Origin: Liolophura sinensis
Lineage: Eukaryota > Mollusca > Polyplacophora > Chitonida > Chitonidae
Length of the DNA stretch: 64,000 bases
Direction: 5' to 3'
Assembly: GCF_032854445.1 (NCBI RefSeq)
Contig: NC_088303.1
Span: forward strand, 12,965,501 to 13,029,500
The notes beneath the pieces are model-generated. The model worked only from the letters and a program-made list of their open reading frames with translations. It was not told the origin of the DNA and searched no databases. The position numbers and the translations under genes were made by a program. How positions within the stretch are numbered: position 1 is the stretch's first letter; each line of letters starts with the position of its first letter. Positions 45,101-56,068 of the stretch are shown here, one piece after another.

Positions 45101-47912
45101 ATGGCTTTTTGTTGGCTGTTTGTCGTTTTTGTAACTAAAAGTACCATGGGTGCTGCTGGACATTTCATAGAATCGGCCTATCGTGTATCTAATTTCAAGG
45201 ATTGCACAGACACAGATCCAGCTGGAGATTTCGCATCTTTATTGTCCAGCGCAGCAAACTGCTTAAGAAGGATTGGCTGCTCACAGTTTTCTTATTGTAA
45301 GAGAAGTGTTGTCAGTAAAAGTATTTCTACTTCGCAAGAGGCGGACTGTACTTGTTACCTTAAAGTAAGTCTGGGAAAATCAAATCTTTCATCTCTCTGC
45401 TTAACCCTTAATTATCTACCTATGCTCACAATTTCTCATTCTTGCACGCACTGCGTATAAAGTAAGTAACGAAAACAGTTAATCCACTAAAGGCATAGAT
45501 CCGTTCCTGGGGGATAAGCTGACATAAACATATACATTAAATATATACATTAGAAATCTTTGCTAAACGGATTGAAACATAGGTTCGGGTGTACAGTACT
45601 GTAAATGTTGATAGGCAACGAAATGGGACACCGGAAGATAACATCACAAAAATATATACTTACGTTATTTTCCTTGAAACAAAATTGCAAAAAGTAAACG
45701 TTAAGATAACCCTGCACTTCCTTACGCAGTCTCTTCGTTGCATGTTTCTTTTTCAGCGTCTTATTTGTCAAAATGGCGGAACACCAAACAGTGAAGGAGC
45801 ATGCGATTGTCTGATGACATTTTACGGGAAAGAATGTGAAAACAGGATAAGAGGTAGGCACATGGTAGAGCAGGGTCCTTTGTGCACTCCAGCTTTTGCA
45901 ATTCAGAACCTCACACCGGTTCTTTTGTGCACTCTGGCTTTTGCAATTCAGAATTTCATACCGGGTTCTTTTTGTACTCTGGCTTTTGCAATTCAGAGCT
46001 TCACACCAGGCCCTTTGTGCACTCTGGCTATTGCAGTTGAGAACCTTATACATGTACTGTCCTTTGAGCACTCTGGTCAGATAAAGGTGGAGAAAACATA
46101 AAAATGACATAAAGTTCAGATGAAAGAGTGCGAAAAGTTATTCCTAACTGTGGTCTTCAGTATTTTCCCCGATTTTTCCTTAAGGAGAAAAAGACACTTG
46201 AAAATAATTTTTGTATGGTGGGTATTTGGGACCACCTTTTGGTATTTATAGTCTTTGTTTAATAATGTCATAAATGAGGAAGTAACACAGGTTAAGTAAA
46301 TATTTTTGCACTAGAATTTGTTTTTTTTTTCGGCTAACAAATGTATTAAACCGAGTCAATTTGGATCATATTTATATTTTTAATGTGTTCATAAATATTA
46401 TAATTTAGGTTAAATGCATATGTTTCGATATAAACAACAAATTTACATTAAAATAAATGTATTAGACAAGCATCACATCCTTATTTATAACATTATTACG
46501 CAACAACGATAAATACCAAAAGTTGTATATTTTCAAATACCCTTTTCTCTTAAGAAAAAAATTCAAAATCTTTTAAAGTTCGAACCCAGTTTCTATTGTT
46601 TTAGCAGAGGTGCTTCGTCGAGAAATTTCAGAAGTACTTTAATATTAGTGTAACATATTAAGACAATCGGTTAGTGTGAACATATTTGATTGTAGCTTAA
46701 CACTATATTCCAGAACTGGCTAATGCTAATTAGGACCCCGAGATAATTATCATGTGGTGTGAGATAGATCGTAAGTTAGTTTTTACTGGCGTTGGGAATG
46801 AAGTTTTTTCTGTGTGCCTTTCAATGCATTACTAATACTCGGCACGAGATAAATCACGAGTTTATTTCGTTTTTCTTTTTGGAATAGCTGTGAACAATTT
46901 TTTTCCTGCATATGCCTTTTATGACTCCTTGGCAAGTCAAACTATACGTGCCATTTTTTGTTAGTGTAAATAATTAAAGTAACTCCGTGTTTATACAGAT
47001 CCTACCAGACATGGCCAGCAGACTTAAGCGACATATGGGTGTTGAATCTCAAAATATTCTGTAAATTGAACCAACAAACATGTTCCAATAGATATTTGGA
47101 AGTAAAGAATAACGATAACTAAATTTCTCTACAAATATACTACCAGAATAACTAGGTCACGAAACCTGTAGTAAATATGATGAATAAATGACCCTCATGC
47201 TGAGGCTTTGCATTTTCTTCATGTGGCAATTTCTTACGCAGACTGCAGCGATCCTCAGATAAAAAAGGACCCAAGCAGCACCAACAGATACGGCACGGCT
47301 TACATCTTCCCGGACACTGCGTCAGAGCCATTCCTCGTTTACTGTGATTTGCACTACGGGTTCACCTTCTTACAAGCACGAGTGAGCCAGAGCTGCACGC
47401 GGACTAGCTTCCAGCGTTCCTGGCAAGATTACAGGGACGGCTTTGGTGATTTCACCTGTGACTTTTGGCTTGGGCTAGATAAAATTCATCAGATAACTTC
47501 ACAAGCTCAGTACAAGCTCGAGATTTTAATAGATGATGGAACTGGTTATAAGCAATGCTTCTACGATCCTTTCCGGGTTGAAGGCGCCAGCAGTAACTTC
47601 ACTGCATCTCTCGTTCAGTTTGACGAAGACCCCGACTGTAACAGCTTCCTCGGTAACGACGCTGGTTTTGGCATCAATAACATTCCATTTAGTACCACGG
47701 ACCATGATTCCACCACCAACCGCTGCCCATCTGTTTTAACAAGTGGCTGGTGGTTTGACAATGTCTGCCCTGTTGGTAACCCAAACGGACCGTACATCTC
47801 ACAGAACACATTCCTCAACAACAACTCACCCCCAAGACTGAGGATTGGGGGCACATACGCTGGCAAATGGGTGAAGGAATTTCTCATGCGCATCGAGAAC
47901 GTCGGGGGATGA
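45101..47912 (+). CDS. Secreted PAN-like + EGF + fibrinogen-related domain protein
   Basis: Three coding exons: 45101-45364, 45757-45853 and 47242-47912. Junction phases are 0 and 1, the donors are GTAAGT and GTAGGC and the acceptors TTTTTCAG and TTACGCAG. From the ATG at 45101 the product is 343 residues; the same frame has ATGs at 45077 and 45083. Residues 1-18 are a signal peptide (MAFCWLFVVFVTKSTMGA). Residues about 20-88 form a short cysteine-rich segment (CLRRIGCSQFSYC, CTCYL) that resembles a degenerate PAN/apple domain. Exon 2 is a single EGF-like module (CQNGG, CDCL, YGKECE). Exon 3 is a fibrinogen C-terminal domain: FQRSWQDYRDGFGDF, FWLGLDKIHQIT, PFSTTDHDST and GWWFDNVCP. Invertebrate fibrinogen-related proteins are often secreted lectins or pattern-recognition molecules; a defence role is inferred from the family only. 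An array starts about 20 bases after the exon 2 donor. Confidence 0.8.
45872..46078. repeat. Minisatellite, 45 bp unit, at the exon 2 donor of the fibrinogen-domain gene
   Basis: Four to five copies of CCTTTGTGCACTCTGGCTTT, TGCAATTCAGAACTTCACAC and CGGGT. The unit is 15 codons and the exon 2 frame reads through the donor and all copies to a stop at 46099-46101. Confidence 0.9.
46090..46590 (+). repeat. Dispersed repeat family 3, copy 3, with inverted ends
   Basis: The head (CAGATGAAAGAGTGCGAAAA, TTTTTGTATGGTGGGTATTT then GGGACCACC) matches copies at 25340 and 26560. The 3' end (AAATACCAAAAGTTGTATAT, CAAATACCCTTTTCTCTTAA) is the reverse complement of the head region, so the element can fold on itself. 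A+T-rich, noncoding, in intron 2 of the fibrinogen-domain gene. Confidence 0.7.
46591..47241. other. Remainder of fibrinogen-gene intron 2
   Basis: A+T-rich intron sequence. No further exon is required by the phases, and none was seen. Confidence 0.6.
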
Positions 47913-47944
47913 TTTGATTTGTCGGAATTAGTTTGATGAAATGC

Positions 47945-48885
47945 AACGTATAACGGTGGTACCTCGTGTCTTTATGTCACACATAAAAGCTAGTAACTGT
48001 AACAAAAGTGGTACCTGTTGTATTGTCACACAAAACGAATGGTACCTGGTGTAGTGTCACACGAAACGAATGATACCTGATGTTTTTGTCACTCGATGTG
48101 TTGTCACACACAACGGGTGGTACCTGGTGTCTATCACACTTAACGGATGGCACCGGGTGCCCTGATGTGCACAATGGGTGCTACCCAGCATCTTGGCATA
48201 CACTTATAACGCGGGATACCTGCTGTCTTGTCACACATAATGAGTGGTACGTGTATCTGCTCTCTTGTCACATATTAGGGATAACACGTGCGTGTGTCTG
48301 CTGTCTTGTTACAAATAGTGATATAGCGCATCCTAATGTCTGTTACACATAACGGATGGTACATGTACGTGTATCTGCTGTCTTGTCACACACAGAGGCT
48401 CGCATGTGTACCTGCTGTCTTGTCACACATGGTGATATACCGTACCCCAATGTCTTGTTACACATAACGGATGGTGCGTGAACGTGTATCCGCTGTCTTA
48501 CACATTGCGGCTCGTATGCGTATGTGCTGTCCTGTCACACATAGCGGCTCTACGTGTATCTGCTGTCTTGTCACACATATACCGTACGCCAATGTCTAGT
48601 CACAAATAACGGATGGTACATGTACGTGTATCTGCTGTCTTGTCACACATAGCGGCTCTACGTGTATCTGCTGTCTTATCACACATATACCGTACCCTAA
48701 TGTCTTGTTACACATAACGGATGGTACATGTACGTGTATCTGCTGTCTTGAGCTTCGTATGTGTATCTGCTGTCTTGTTACACATAATGATATATCGTAC
48801 CCTAATGTCGTGTCACACATAGTGATATATCGTACCCTAATGTCTTGTCACACATAGTGATATACCGTATCCTAATGAGTTGTGG
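47945..48885. repeat. Minisatellite, mixed units
   Basis: Diverged copies share TACGTGTATCTGCTGTCTTG, TCACACATAACGGATGGTAC and TATACCGTACCCTAATGTCT. At least three unit types alternate. The array begins about 30 bases after the stop codon of the fibrinogen-domain gene, so it probably lies in its 3' UTR or immediate flank. Confidence 0.85.
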
Positions 48886-48971
48886 TTTCAATGTAATATT
48901 CCTGAGTTGAGGGCTTTAAGGACATTTAACCGTTATAGCCGGTTATTTATTAACTGACTAATTTTAGGCCA

Positions 48972-49015
48972 TGAGAGGCTCCTGAGTCACTGTTGCGCAG
49001 CACGCTAACCACCAT
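48972..49015 (-). mobile_element. SINE family 1, tRNA-head fragment, minus orientation
   Basis: GAGAGGCTCCTGAGTCACTG and GCAGCACGCTAACCACC are the reverse complement of the family-1 head (compare 2640-2680). Only the head is kept, between two arrays. Confidence 0.65.
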
Positions 49016-49044
49016 TCCTTCTGGTAGGCCTATGCGAAGCACTA

Positions 49045-49245
49045 CATGTAGGTATCACCAGTTATGCGTGACAATACGCTAATTACATGTATTACTAGTT
49101 ATACGTGACAATACACCAATTATCACCGCTATACATAACATACAAGAGCAAACCAGGAATACTTTACAAGACAGCGATCATCAACAGATACGCGTGACAA
49201 AGCACCGATCATAACCAGTTATGCGTGACAACACACCAATAAGCA
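49045..49245. repeat. Short degenerate minisatellite, about 37 bp unit
   Basis: Copies share CACCAGTTATGCGTGACAAT and ACACCAATTA-like blocks. Confidence 0.7.
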
Positions 49246-49249
49246 ACAG

Positions 49250-49560
49250 AACAGTGGCTTTTCTATGTTACCGACTTTGGTCCACTTTAGCTCCAGTTTG
49301 AGACAACCTGTGGCTTTTCTGTGTAACCGATCTTGGTCCATTTTAGCTATAGTTTCCGACAAACAGTTTCCTATTCCATGCTAACGATCTTGGCCGATTT
49401 TAGCTACAGCCAGAGACGACCAGTCGAGTTTTCTGTGATACCAACGTTGGTCCATTTTAGCTACAACTTAAGACGACCAGTGGCGTTTCTGTGCTGTCGA
49501 CCTTAGTCCATTTGAACTACATCTCGAGACGACCAGTGGCTTTTCTATGTTACCTATCAG
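49250..49560. repeat. Minisatellite, about 56-58 bp unit
   Basis: Five to six copies share CAGTGGCTTTTCTATGTTAC, CTTGGTCCATTTTAGCTACA and GAGACGACC. Confidence 0.85.
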
Positions 49561-50011
49561 CCTGAGCTGCAGATGTGAAGAGAACTTTACATCTTTACAG
49601 TTTTTCTGAATTACCAAGTATGAGGTGTTAACGTGTACAGGGAGGTGTAATATTAACGTGTGGGCGTGTATTGACAATCTCGAACCAGTACAGATTGTGT
49701 GGTTTTCTTGTGTAGCTTAATGTGGTATGTATCCTGTAATGTCATGTGTATAGGTTTCTGTTTTTGTCGCAATATCTTCATAATTACTAAATATGATTGG
49801 ATTAGTTTCTATTTTTCCGCATACTTTTTCAATTTGTCTAACTTTTGTATCCACAGGTATATCAACTATATGACAATTAAATGTGACGACATGACCGACT
49901 TTTTTATTACTCCATTACGACGTCAGATATTACTTAGATACCCATAAACAAGAGAATTATTACACATTTCAGTACATGCCTTCAACAACTATTAAGATAT
50001 AGGTTTCGACC
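49561..50011. other. No gene recognised
   Basis: A+T-rich spacer between an array and a SINE. Confidence 0.5.
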
Positions 50012-50312
50012 GTTTCGGTGGCTTAATAGTTAGAGCGTCAAACCCGGGTCGGGTCATACAAAAGACTTAAAAAATGGTACCTGCTGACGTCTCGCTTGGC
50101 GCGCAGAACTGAGAGGTTTAGAGTAAAGGAACTAGACTGGTTGGTTCAGTATAGTGTGAGTGGGTAGGGTGTCTTCGGCATTATACTTCAGTGGTGGCAG
50201 CTTCTTAGAGGCATGGACTCAAACACAGTCTATGTATACACACCTAATGACTCTTCGTCGTCATGTGGCTGTAAAATTGTTCAGTACGACGTTAAAACTA
50301 AAGAATACATAC
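50012..50312 (+). mobile_element. SINE family 2 with internally deleted head
   Basis: An A-box-like head (TTTCGGTGGCTTAATAGTTA, GAGCGTC) is fused directly to the B-box block (AAACCCGGGTCGGGTCAT), losing the intervening tRNA-like part. The body and tail (GGTGTCTTCGGCATTATAC, CTCTTCGTCGTCATGTGGCT, CAGTACGACGTTAAAACTAA) follow. It is the most complete plus-strand family-2 copy here. Confidence 0.75.
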
Positions 50313-50367
50313 CTATAGGTTTCAAAGAATTTCTAAATTTTTCCTCAATTATGCAATGAATTTTACA

Positions 50368-50480
50368 AGCGGATGGTCTTGGGTTCCCTCGGGCTCTTCT
50401 CATCATAATGCTGGCTGTCCTCGAATAAATAACATACTCTTGAGTACAGCAAAAACACGGATTATCTGATTCAATAAAAT
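50368..50480 (+). mobile_element. SINE family 1, 3' half
   Basis: GCGGATGGTCTTGGGTTCCC, TCATCATAATGCTGGCTG and CATACTCTTGAGTACAGC are present. The tail runs into the 56-bp array that starts about 17 bases later. Confidence 0.75.
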
Positions 50481-50496
50481 GAATTCTACACTTGCT

Positions 50497-50795
50497 ACAT
50501 TATATTGTCTTGTACATGTTATCTACTGAGGGATATCTCAGATATGGAATATTGCTCCAATTGTCTTGTACACGTTATCTACTGGGGGATATATAAGATA
50601 CGGAATATTGCTCCAATTGTCTTGTACACGTTATCCACTTGGGGATATATAAGATACGGAATATTGCTCCAATTGTCTTGTACACGTTGTCCACTTGGGG
50701 ATATATAAGATACGGAATATTGCTCCAATTGTCTTGTACACGTTATCTACTGGGGGATATATAAGATATGGAATATGGCTCTAATTGTCTTGAAC
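50497..50795. repeat. Minisatellite, 56 bp unit
   Basis: Five nearly identical copies of TTGTCTTGTACACGTTATCT, ACTGGGGGATATATAAGATA and CGGAATATTGCTCCAA. Confidence 0.95.
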
Positions 50796-51164
50796 TGCAT
50801 TAATTAAATTACTCATCAAATTATGAACTTTGTTATAACCATGGCTTCCATGGCAACACCAAAGATACACTACAACGTCGTTTTTCATCTGAACCAAAAT
50901 TATTTTAGGAACATAGGCTTTTTAACTTATGAACTGCTAAGAAGTTTTATGTCAAGTAAATTCTGTTCCCAAATTTGACCTTTTCGGATCACGAACTGGA
51001 TATTGTCATTATAAAGATTTCGGTTTTGAATTGTAAATATTCTTTTAATGGAAATGGTTACAGGCCTTTCTCAAAAACACACTTCATTTCTACCCCAGAC
51101 AGACAAGAGTTTCCGGCGTAAATCACCACCATTATATATATTTTAACAATTTATGTAATTCAGA
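50796..51164. other. No gene recognised
   Basis: Spacer between two arrays. Confidence 0.5.
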
Positions 51165-53245
51165 TAAATACGCCAGGTATGTATGTCAGATTAATACACC
51201 CAGTGCGTATTTCCGGTAAATACGTCAGGTATGTATGTCAGAAAAATTACCCAAGTGTGTACCAGGTAAATACGTCAGCTAAATACGCCAAGTGTATATG
51301 TCAGGTAAAAACGTCAGGTATGTATGTCAGATAAATACGCCTATTGTATATGTCAGGTAAATACGTTAGGTGTGTATGTCAGCTAAATATTTATTTATTT
51401 ATTTGATTGGTGTTTTACGCAGTACTCAAGAATATTTCACTCATACGACGGCAGCCAGCATTATGGCGGGTGGAAACCGGGCAGAGCCCGGGGGAAACCC
51501 ACGACCATCCACAGGTTGCTGCAAGAACTTCTCACTTACGACCAGAGAGGACGCCAGCATGAGCTGGACTTGAACTCACAGCGAGTCAGCTAAACACGTC
51601 AGGTATGTTTGTCAGCTAAATACGCCAAGCGAGTGTGTCAGGTAAATACGTCAGGTATGTATGTCAGATAAATACGTCAAATGTGTATGTCAGGTATGCA
51701 TGTCAGATAAATACGTCAAATGTGTATGTTAGGTATGCATGTCAGATAAATACGTCAAATGTGTATGTTAGGTATGTATGTCAGATAATACGCCAAATGT
51801 GTATGTCAGGCATGTATGTCAGGTAAATACACCAAATGTGTATGTCAGGTATGTATGTCAGATAATACGCCAAATGTGTATGTCAGGCATGTATGTCAGG
51901 TAAATACACCAAATGTGTATGTCAGGTATGTATGTCAGATAAATACGTCAAATGTGTATGTCGGGTATGTACGTCAGATAAATACGCCAAATGTGTATGT
52001 CAGGTAAATATGCCAGGTATACATGTCAGGTAAATACGTCAGGTATACACGTCAGGTAAATATGTCACGTATATATGTGAGATAAAAACGGCAGATAAGT
52101 GTATCAGGTATATATGTCAGGTAAATACGCCAGGTATACACGTCAGATAAATACGTCATGTATATATGTGAGATAAAAACGGCAGATAAGTATGTCCGGT
52201 GTATATGTCAGGTAAATATGTGAAGTATATATGTCAGGTAAACGTGTCCGGTAAATACGTCTTCTAAAGACGTCAGGTATGTATGTCAGGTAAAGACATC
52301 AGGTACATATGTCGGGTAAACACGCCAGGTACATATGTCAGCTGAATACATCAGGTATACATGTCAGCTAAATACGTCAGGTATATACGATATGTCAGCT
52401 AAATAAGTCAGGTATGTATGTCAGCTAAATACGTCAGTTACGTATGTCAGATAAATACGTCAGGTATGTATGTCAGATAAATACGTCAAATGTGTATGTT
52501 AGCTGACATACGTCAGCTGAATACGCCAAGAGTGTATGTCAGGTAAATACGACAAATAAATACGCAAAGTGTGTACGTCAGGTAAATACGTCAAGTGTGT
52601 ACGTCAGGTAAATACGTCAGGTATGTACATCAGGTAAATGCGTCAAGGGTGTAAGTCAGGTAAATACGTCAGCTAAATACGCCGAGTGTGCATGTCAGGT
52701 AAATGCGTCATGTGTGTATGTCAGGTAAATACGTCAGGTAAGCATATCAGGTAAATGCGTCAAGTGTGTATGTTAGGTAAATGTGTCAGGTTTGTACATC
52801 AGGTAAATGCGTCAAGTGTGTATGTCAGGTAAATGTGTCAGGTATCTATATCAGGTAAATGCGTCAACTTGTGTTAGTCAGGTAAATGCGTCAAGGGTGT
52901 AAGTCAGGTAAATACGTCAGATAAATACGCCACGTGTGTATGTGAGGTAAATGCGTCAGGTATGTATATCAGATAAATGCGTCAAGTGTGTTAGTCAGGT
53001 AAATGCGTCAAGGGTGTAAGTCAGGTAAATACGTCAGATAAATACGCCACGTGTGTATGTGAGGTAAATGCGTCAGGTATGTATATCAGATAAATGCGTC
53101 AAGTGTGTTAGTCAGGTAAATGCGTCAAGTGTGTTAGTCAGGTAAATGCGTCAAGGGTGTAAGTCAGGTAAATACATTAGATAAATACGTCAAGTGTGTA
53201 TGTCAGGTAAATGCGCCAAGTTCATGTATATATGATGTAAACACG
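51165..53245. repeat. Minisatellite, about 25-26 bp unit, with a nested SINE
   Basis: About 75 copies of TCAGGTAAATACGTCAGGTA plus TGTATG, the largest array in the window. A SINE splits it at 51390-51587. Subfamilies occupy distinct blocks (AATACGTCAAATGTGTATG near 51660-52000; AAATGCGTCAAGTGTGTTAG near 52860-53160). Blocks of about 110-130 bp repeat almost exactly (near 52880 and 53000). Confidence 0.95.
51390..51587 (-). mobile_element. SINE family 1 inserted inside the 25-bp array
   Basis: A long, well-preserved copy: TTATTTATTTATTTGATTGG, TTTTACGCAGTACTCAAGAA, GCCAGCATTATGGCGGGTGG, GAGCCCGGGGGAAACCCACG and GAGCTGGACTTGAACTCACA. AGCTAAATA-type array units adjoin both ends. The A-box head is missing. 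Confidence 0.9.
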
Positions 53246-53684
53246 TCAAGTATAGGTAGACAAGTGAAAACTGACAAAACCTCAGGTATAGGTTGACACC
53301 TGTAAACTGACAAAACCACGTATTTTGTGTTAGGTCGATCACTGCCGATTTGGCTGTCAAATATTTCTCGTAGGTGGCTGTCACACTGTTGTCTCACTAG
53401 ATTAATCTGTTTCTGGGAGCAGCTGTCAGGAGCTCATATAACCTGCTGCGAAGTTTCTTCCTGTTGCCAAAGAGATAAGTTTGCCTTGGCAAAGCCACAA
53501 ACAAATATGCCCTCCAGTGGGGATTGTGGAGAGTCTCAGCCCGATATCAGTAGGTTGTTTTGTTTCTACCAGACAATATATCTGTACCCGAATATATCAA
53601 ATACAGATCCAAAACCAACTGAACTAAGACAGTCACCTGTACTTTGTGTCGCTCAAGCAGAAGACACTCCAAGAGAATGAGGGA
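53246..53684. other. No confirmed gene
   Basis: A plus-strand ORF of 117 codons (53327-53680) has no recognisable domain and no paired splice sites. Confidence 0.4.
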
Positions 53685-53805
53685 TACATGAGAACAGATC
53701 GTGATAACACATGCCGATGAAGACAGTGAAATGTGATCAAATCTTGATAACACATGCAGATGTTGAGAGTGAAGTTGATTAAATCGTGATTATACGTGCA
53801 GATGA
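53685..53805. repeat. Short minisatellite, about 50 bp unit
   Basis: Three copies share GATAACACATGCAGATG and GAGTGAAGTTGATTAAATC-like blocks. Confidence 0.7.
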
Positions 53806-53899
53806 TAAGAGCGAAGTGTGATATACTTAATACAAGCAGTTATGTCCGTTTTCCCGCCCACTACAAAACTGGCCTCCGTTGTACACATGTATAAAATGA

Positions 53900-54350
53900 A
53901 AGTGCATATACAGTGGTGGCACCTGAGCGTCACATGATATACGCTGCGTGTACAGTGAAGCGATCTGAACACCACAACATTTAAGCTGAATACACAGTGA
54001 TGACATCTGAAAATCGCATGGAATAAGCTATATACACATCATAACATATAAAGAGCTGACATCTTAACATCACGCCATTTGAGGTGTATACTAGAGTACA
54101 ATGGTGCCATTTGAACATCACGTGATATAAGCTGCATACAAAGGGCTGACATTTGAGCATCGTAGCATATACAGGGCTGACATCTAAACATCACGCCATT
54201 TGAGCTGAATACAAATATACAGGACTGACATTTGAACATCACAACGTATACAGGGATGACATCTGAGCATCATGCAAATTGAGCTGAATATACAGTGTAC
54301 ACATATGAACATCGCGTGATATATAAGCTACATATGCTGGGCTGACATCT
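53900..54350. repeat. Degenerate minisatellite, about 45-50 bp unit
   Basis: About nine copies share GGGCTGACATCTGAACATCA and CGCCATTTGAGCTGAATACA. A SINE follows directly. Confidence 0.8.
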
Positions 54351-54371
54351 GGATTTCAACATCATGGATTT

Positions 54372-54535
54372 GCCCAGGTTTTCTCTGCTTTCCTCTCCGG
54401 TCGTACGTGGGAAGGTTTTGCAGCAACCTGTGAATGGTTGTGGGCTCTGCCTGGTTTTCATCTTAATAATGGCCGCCGTCGTATAAGTGAAATATTCTCG
54501 AGCCCTGAGTAAATATCCAATGAAATAAATATATT
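54372..54535 (+). mobile_element. SINE family 1, 5'-truncated, at an array edge
   Basis: TTTCCTCTCCGGTCGTACGT, GGGAAGGTTTTGCAGCAACC and GTCGTATAAGTGAAATATTC with an AATGAAATAAATA tail are present. Confidence 0.85.
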
Positions 54536-54829
54536 ATTGGGGCCTAAACCCACATGAACATACCGATGATAGACAATATCACCGATATTTAGGTATCGAC
54601 AGGCTCTAAGGGCCTGTATATATTGGATGTAATTTCTACCAAACAGTCCAGTAAACAGTCCAGTTTCCAGCGAATGCAACCATTATTTAGTTTCACTTCA
54701 GGAAACCAGTTTATTGGGCACAAATTTAGTTACTGCATGGATCGCTTCCATAGAAAACATGGAGGCATGGGTTCGAAGAACAGTTGTACCGTCTTGTTGA
54801 AAATCTGCCATAAAATGGGACAAACACTG

Positions 54830-55005
54830 CACCTTGTTTTGATATAGGCCTACATAAAACCTGTCATGAAATAGGGCAAACACAGCATTGGGTTTTGATA
54901 TGGACCTAAATAAAACCTGCCATACACTGAAATAGGGCAAACACAGCATTGGGTTTTGATATAGGCCTACATAAAACCTGCCATAAAATAGGACAAACAC
55001 TGCGA
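54830..55005. repeat. Short minisatellite, about 54-60 bp unit
   Basis: Three to four copies of TAGGCCTACATAAAACCTGC, CATAAAATAGGGCAAACAC and AGCATTGGGTTTTGATA. Confidence 0.85.
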
Positions 55006-55772
55006 CAGAGATCATTTGGCGGAGTAATGGGTCCTTTCCAAGATCAGATAGGACCTGTGTGTATAAGTTTACTTGTACGGTGAATATCATGTTTAAGGTT
55101 TCATACAAAATTGCAAAATTTCAGATACCAAATTTTAATGACCACTGGATCCCCTTTTATCATCATTAAAATATCAGACCAATGATATTACCGTTCGTTA
55201 ATGTGTTCAACAATCAAGCTGAACAAAATGCATACCGTTCCGGTACGTAACAGTTTATTCGGAAAAATTTCGCAGCTGTGAGACAGGCATTGAATACCTT
55301 GTCGTGTATTTTTTAATACAGCAAATAGGGTTGAACCCTACTAACCACTCCCCCCCCCCCCCCACCGCACACGCACACATGCACCCATTCACCCAAGTAC
55401 ACTTCCTACCCCTCGGTATCTACTTATACCATTCTAAAATGTCGATGTTTATAGTGACATTAGGAAGATACAAAATTATTAAATTATTACTTAAAGACTA
55501 TTGTCCATATCGAGACCAGGACGCATCGGTGCTCGCCTTACCCACGTCTTACTTTACTTGTCCCCCAGACCGTTCCCGGTAATCCGGGAGCAGGTGCCGA
55601 TCCACGTCTTAAGCAGGCTCTTCACCCCGCACGTTGTGCGAAATCAGATTAATTCTTGGAGAACTCCGAGAAGGCCCCAAAGCTAGTGTTTCCAGCAGCG
55701 CGTTTACAAGTTTTCTCTCTATTTTGGTACAAAGTTGGCTCTGGAAATAGCACATCTGCAGACCTCAGTGTC
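55006..55772. other. No gene recognised; contains a C-tract
   Basis: A poly-C run at about 55350-55363 followed by CA-rich sequence. No exon was seen. Confidence 0.5.
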
Positions 55773-55780
55773 TATATAAA
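55773..55780 (+). promoter_or_regulatory. Possible TATA box of the RMDN-family gene
   Basis: TATATAAA lies about 290 bases upstream of the RMDN ATG on the same strand, leaving room for a 5' UTR of roughly 260 bases. Position and sequence only; no transcript evidence. Confidence 0.3.
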
Positions 55781-56068
55781 TGGGTCCAGAAAATGTTAAA
55801 GTCAGTCCCCACTCAGTGACTGGAGTTCGGTTTTTGCCCAGTGTAAACTGGTGTAGAAACTAACTCGTCCTGTAGGTTGTAAGCGGGCCTGTAGACGCCT
55901 TCCTCACAGACAGTGCAGGAAATAAGGCTAACAGGCGCGGCTTCCTATCTAGAGTTGAGTCCCTTTCGGATACTCTCTAGAAGAGAAAGTTGTGAAGGGT
56001 GCTGTCACCGCGGACTCTGAAAATATAAGGAAACTGTCATAACGATTGACAACTTCCATCGCTCGAAG

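Noticed and set aside
53327..53680. 117-codon ORF next to the largest array
   Set aside because: No recognisable domain and no flanking splice or poly(A) signals.
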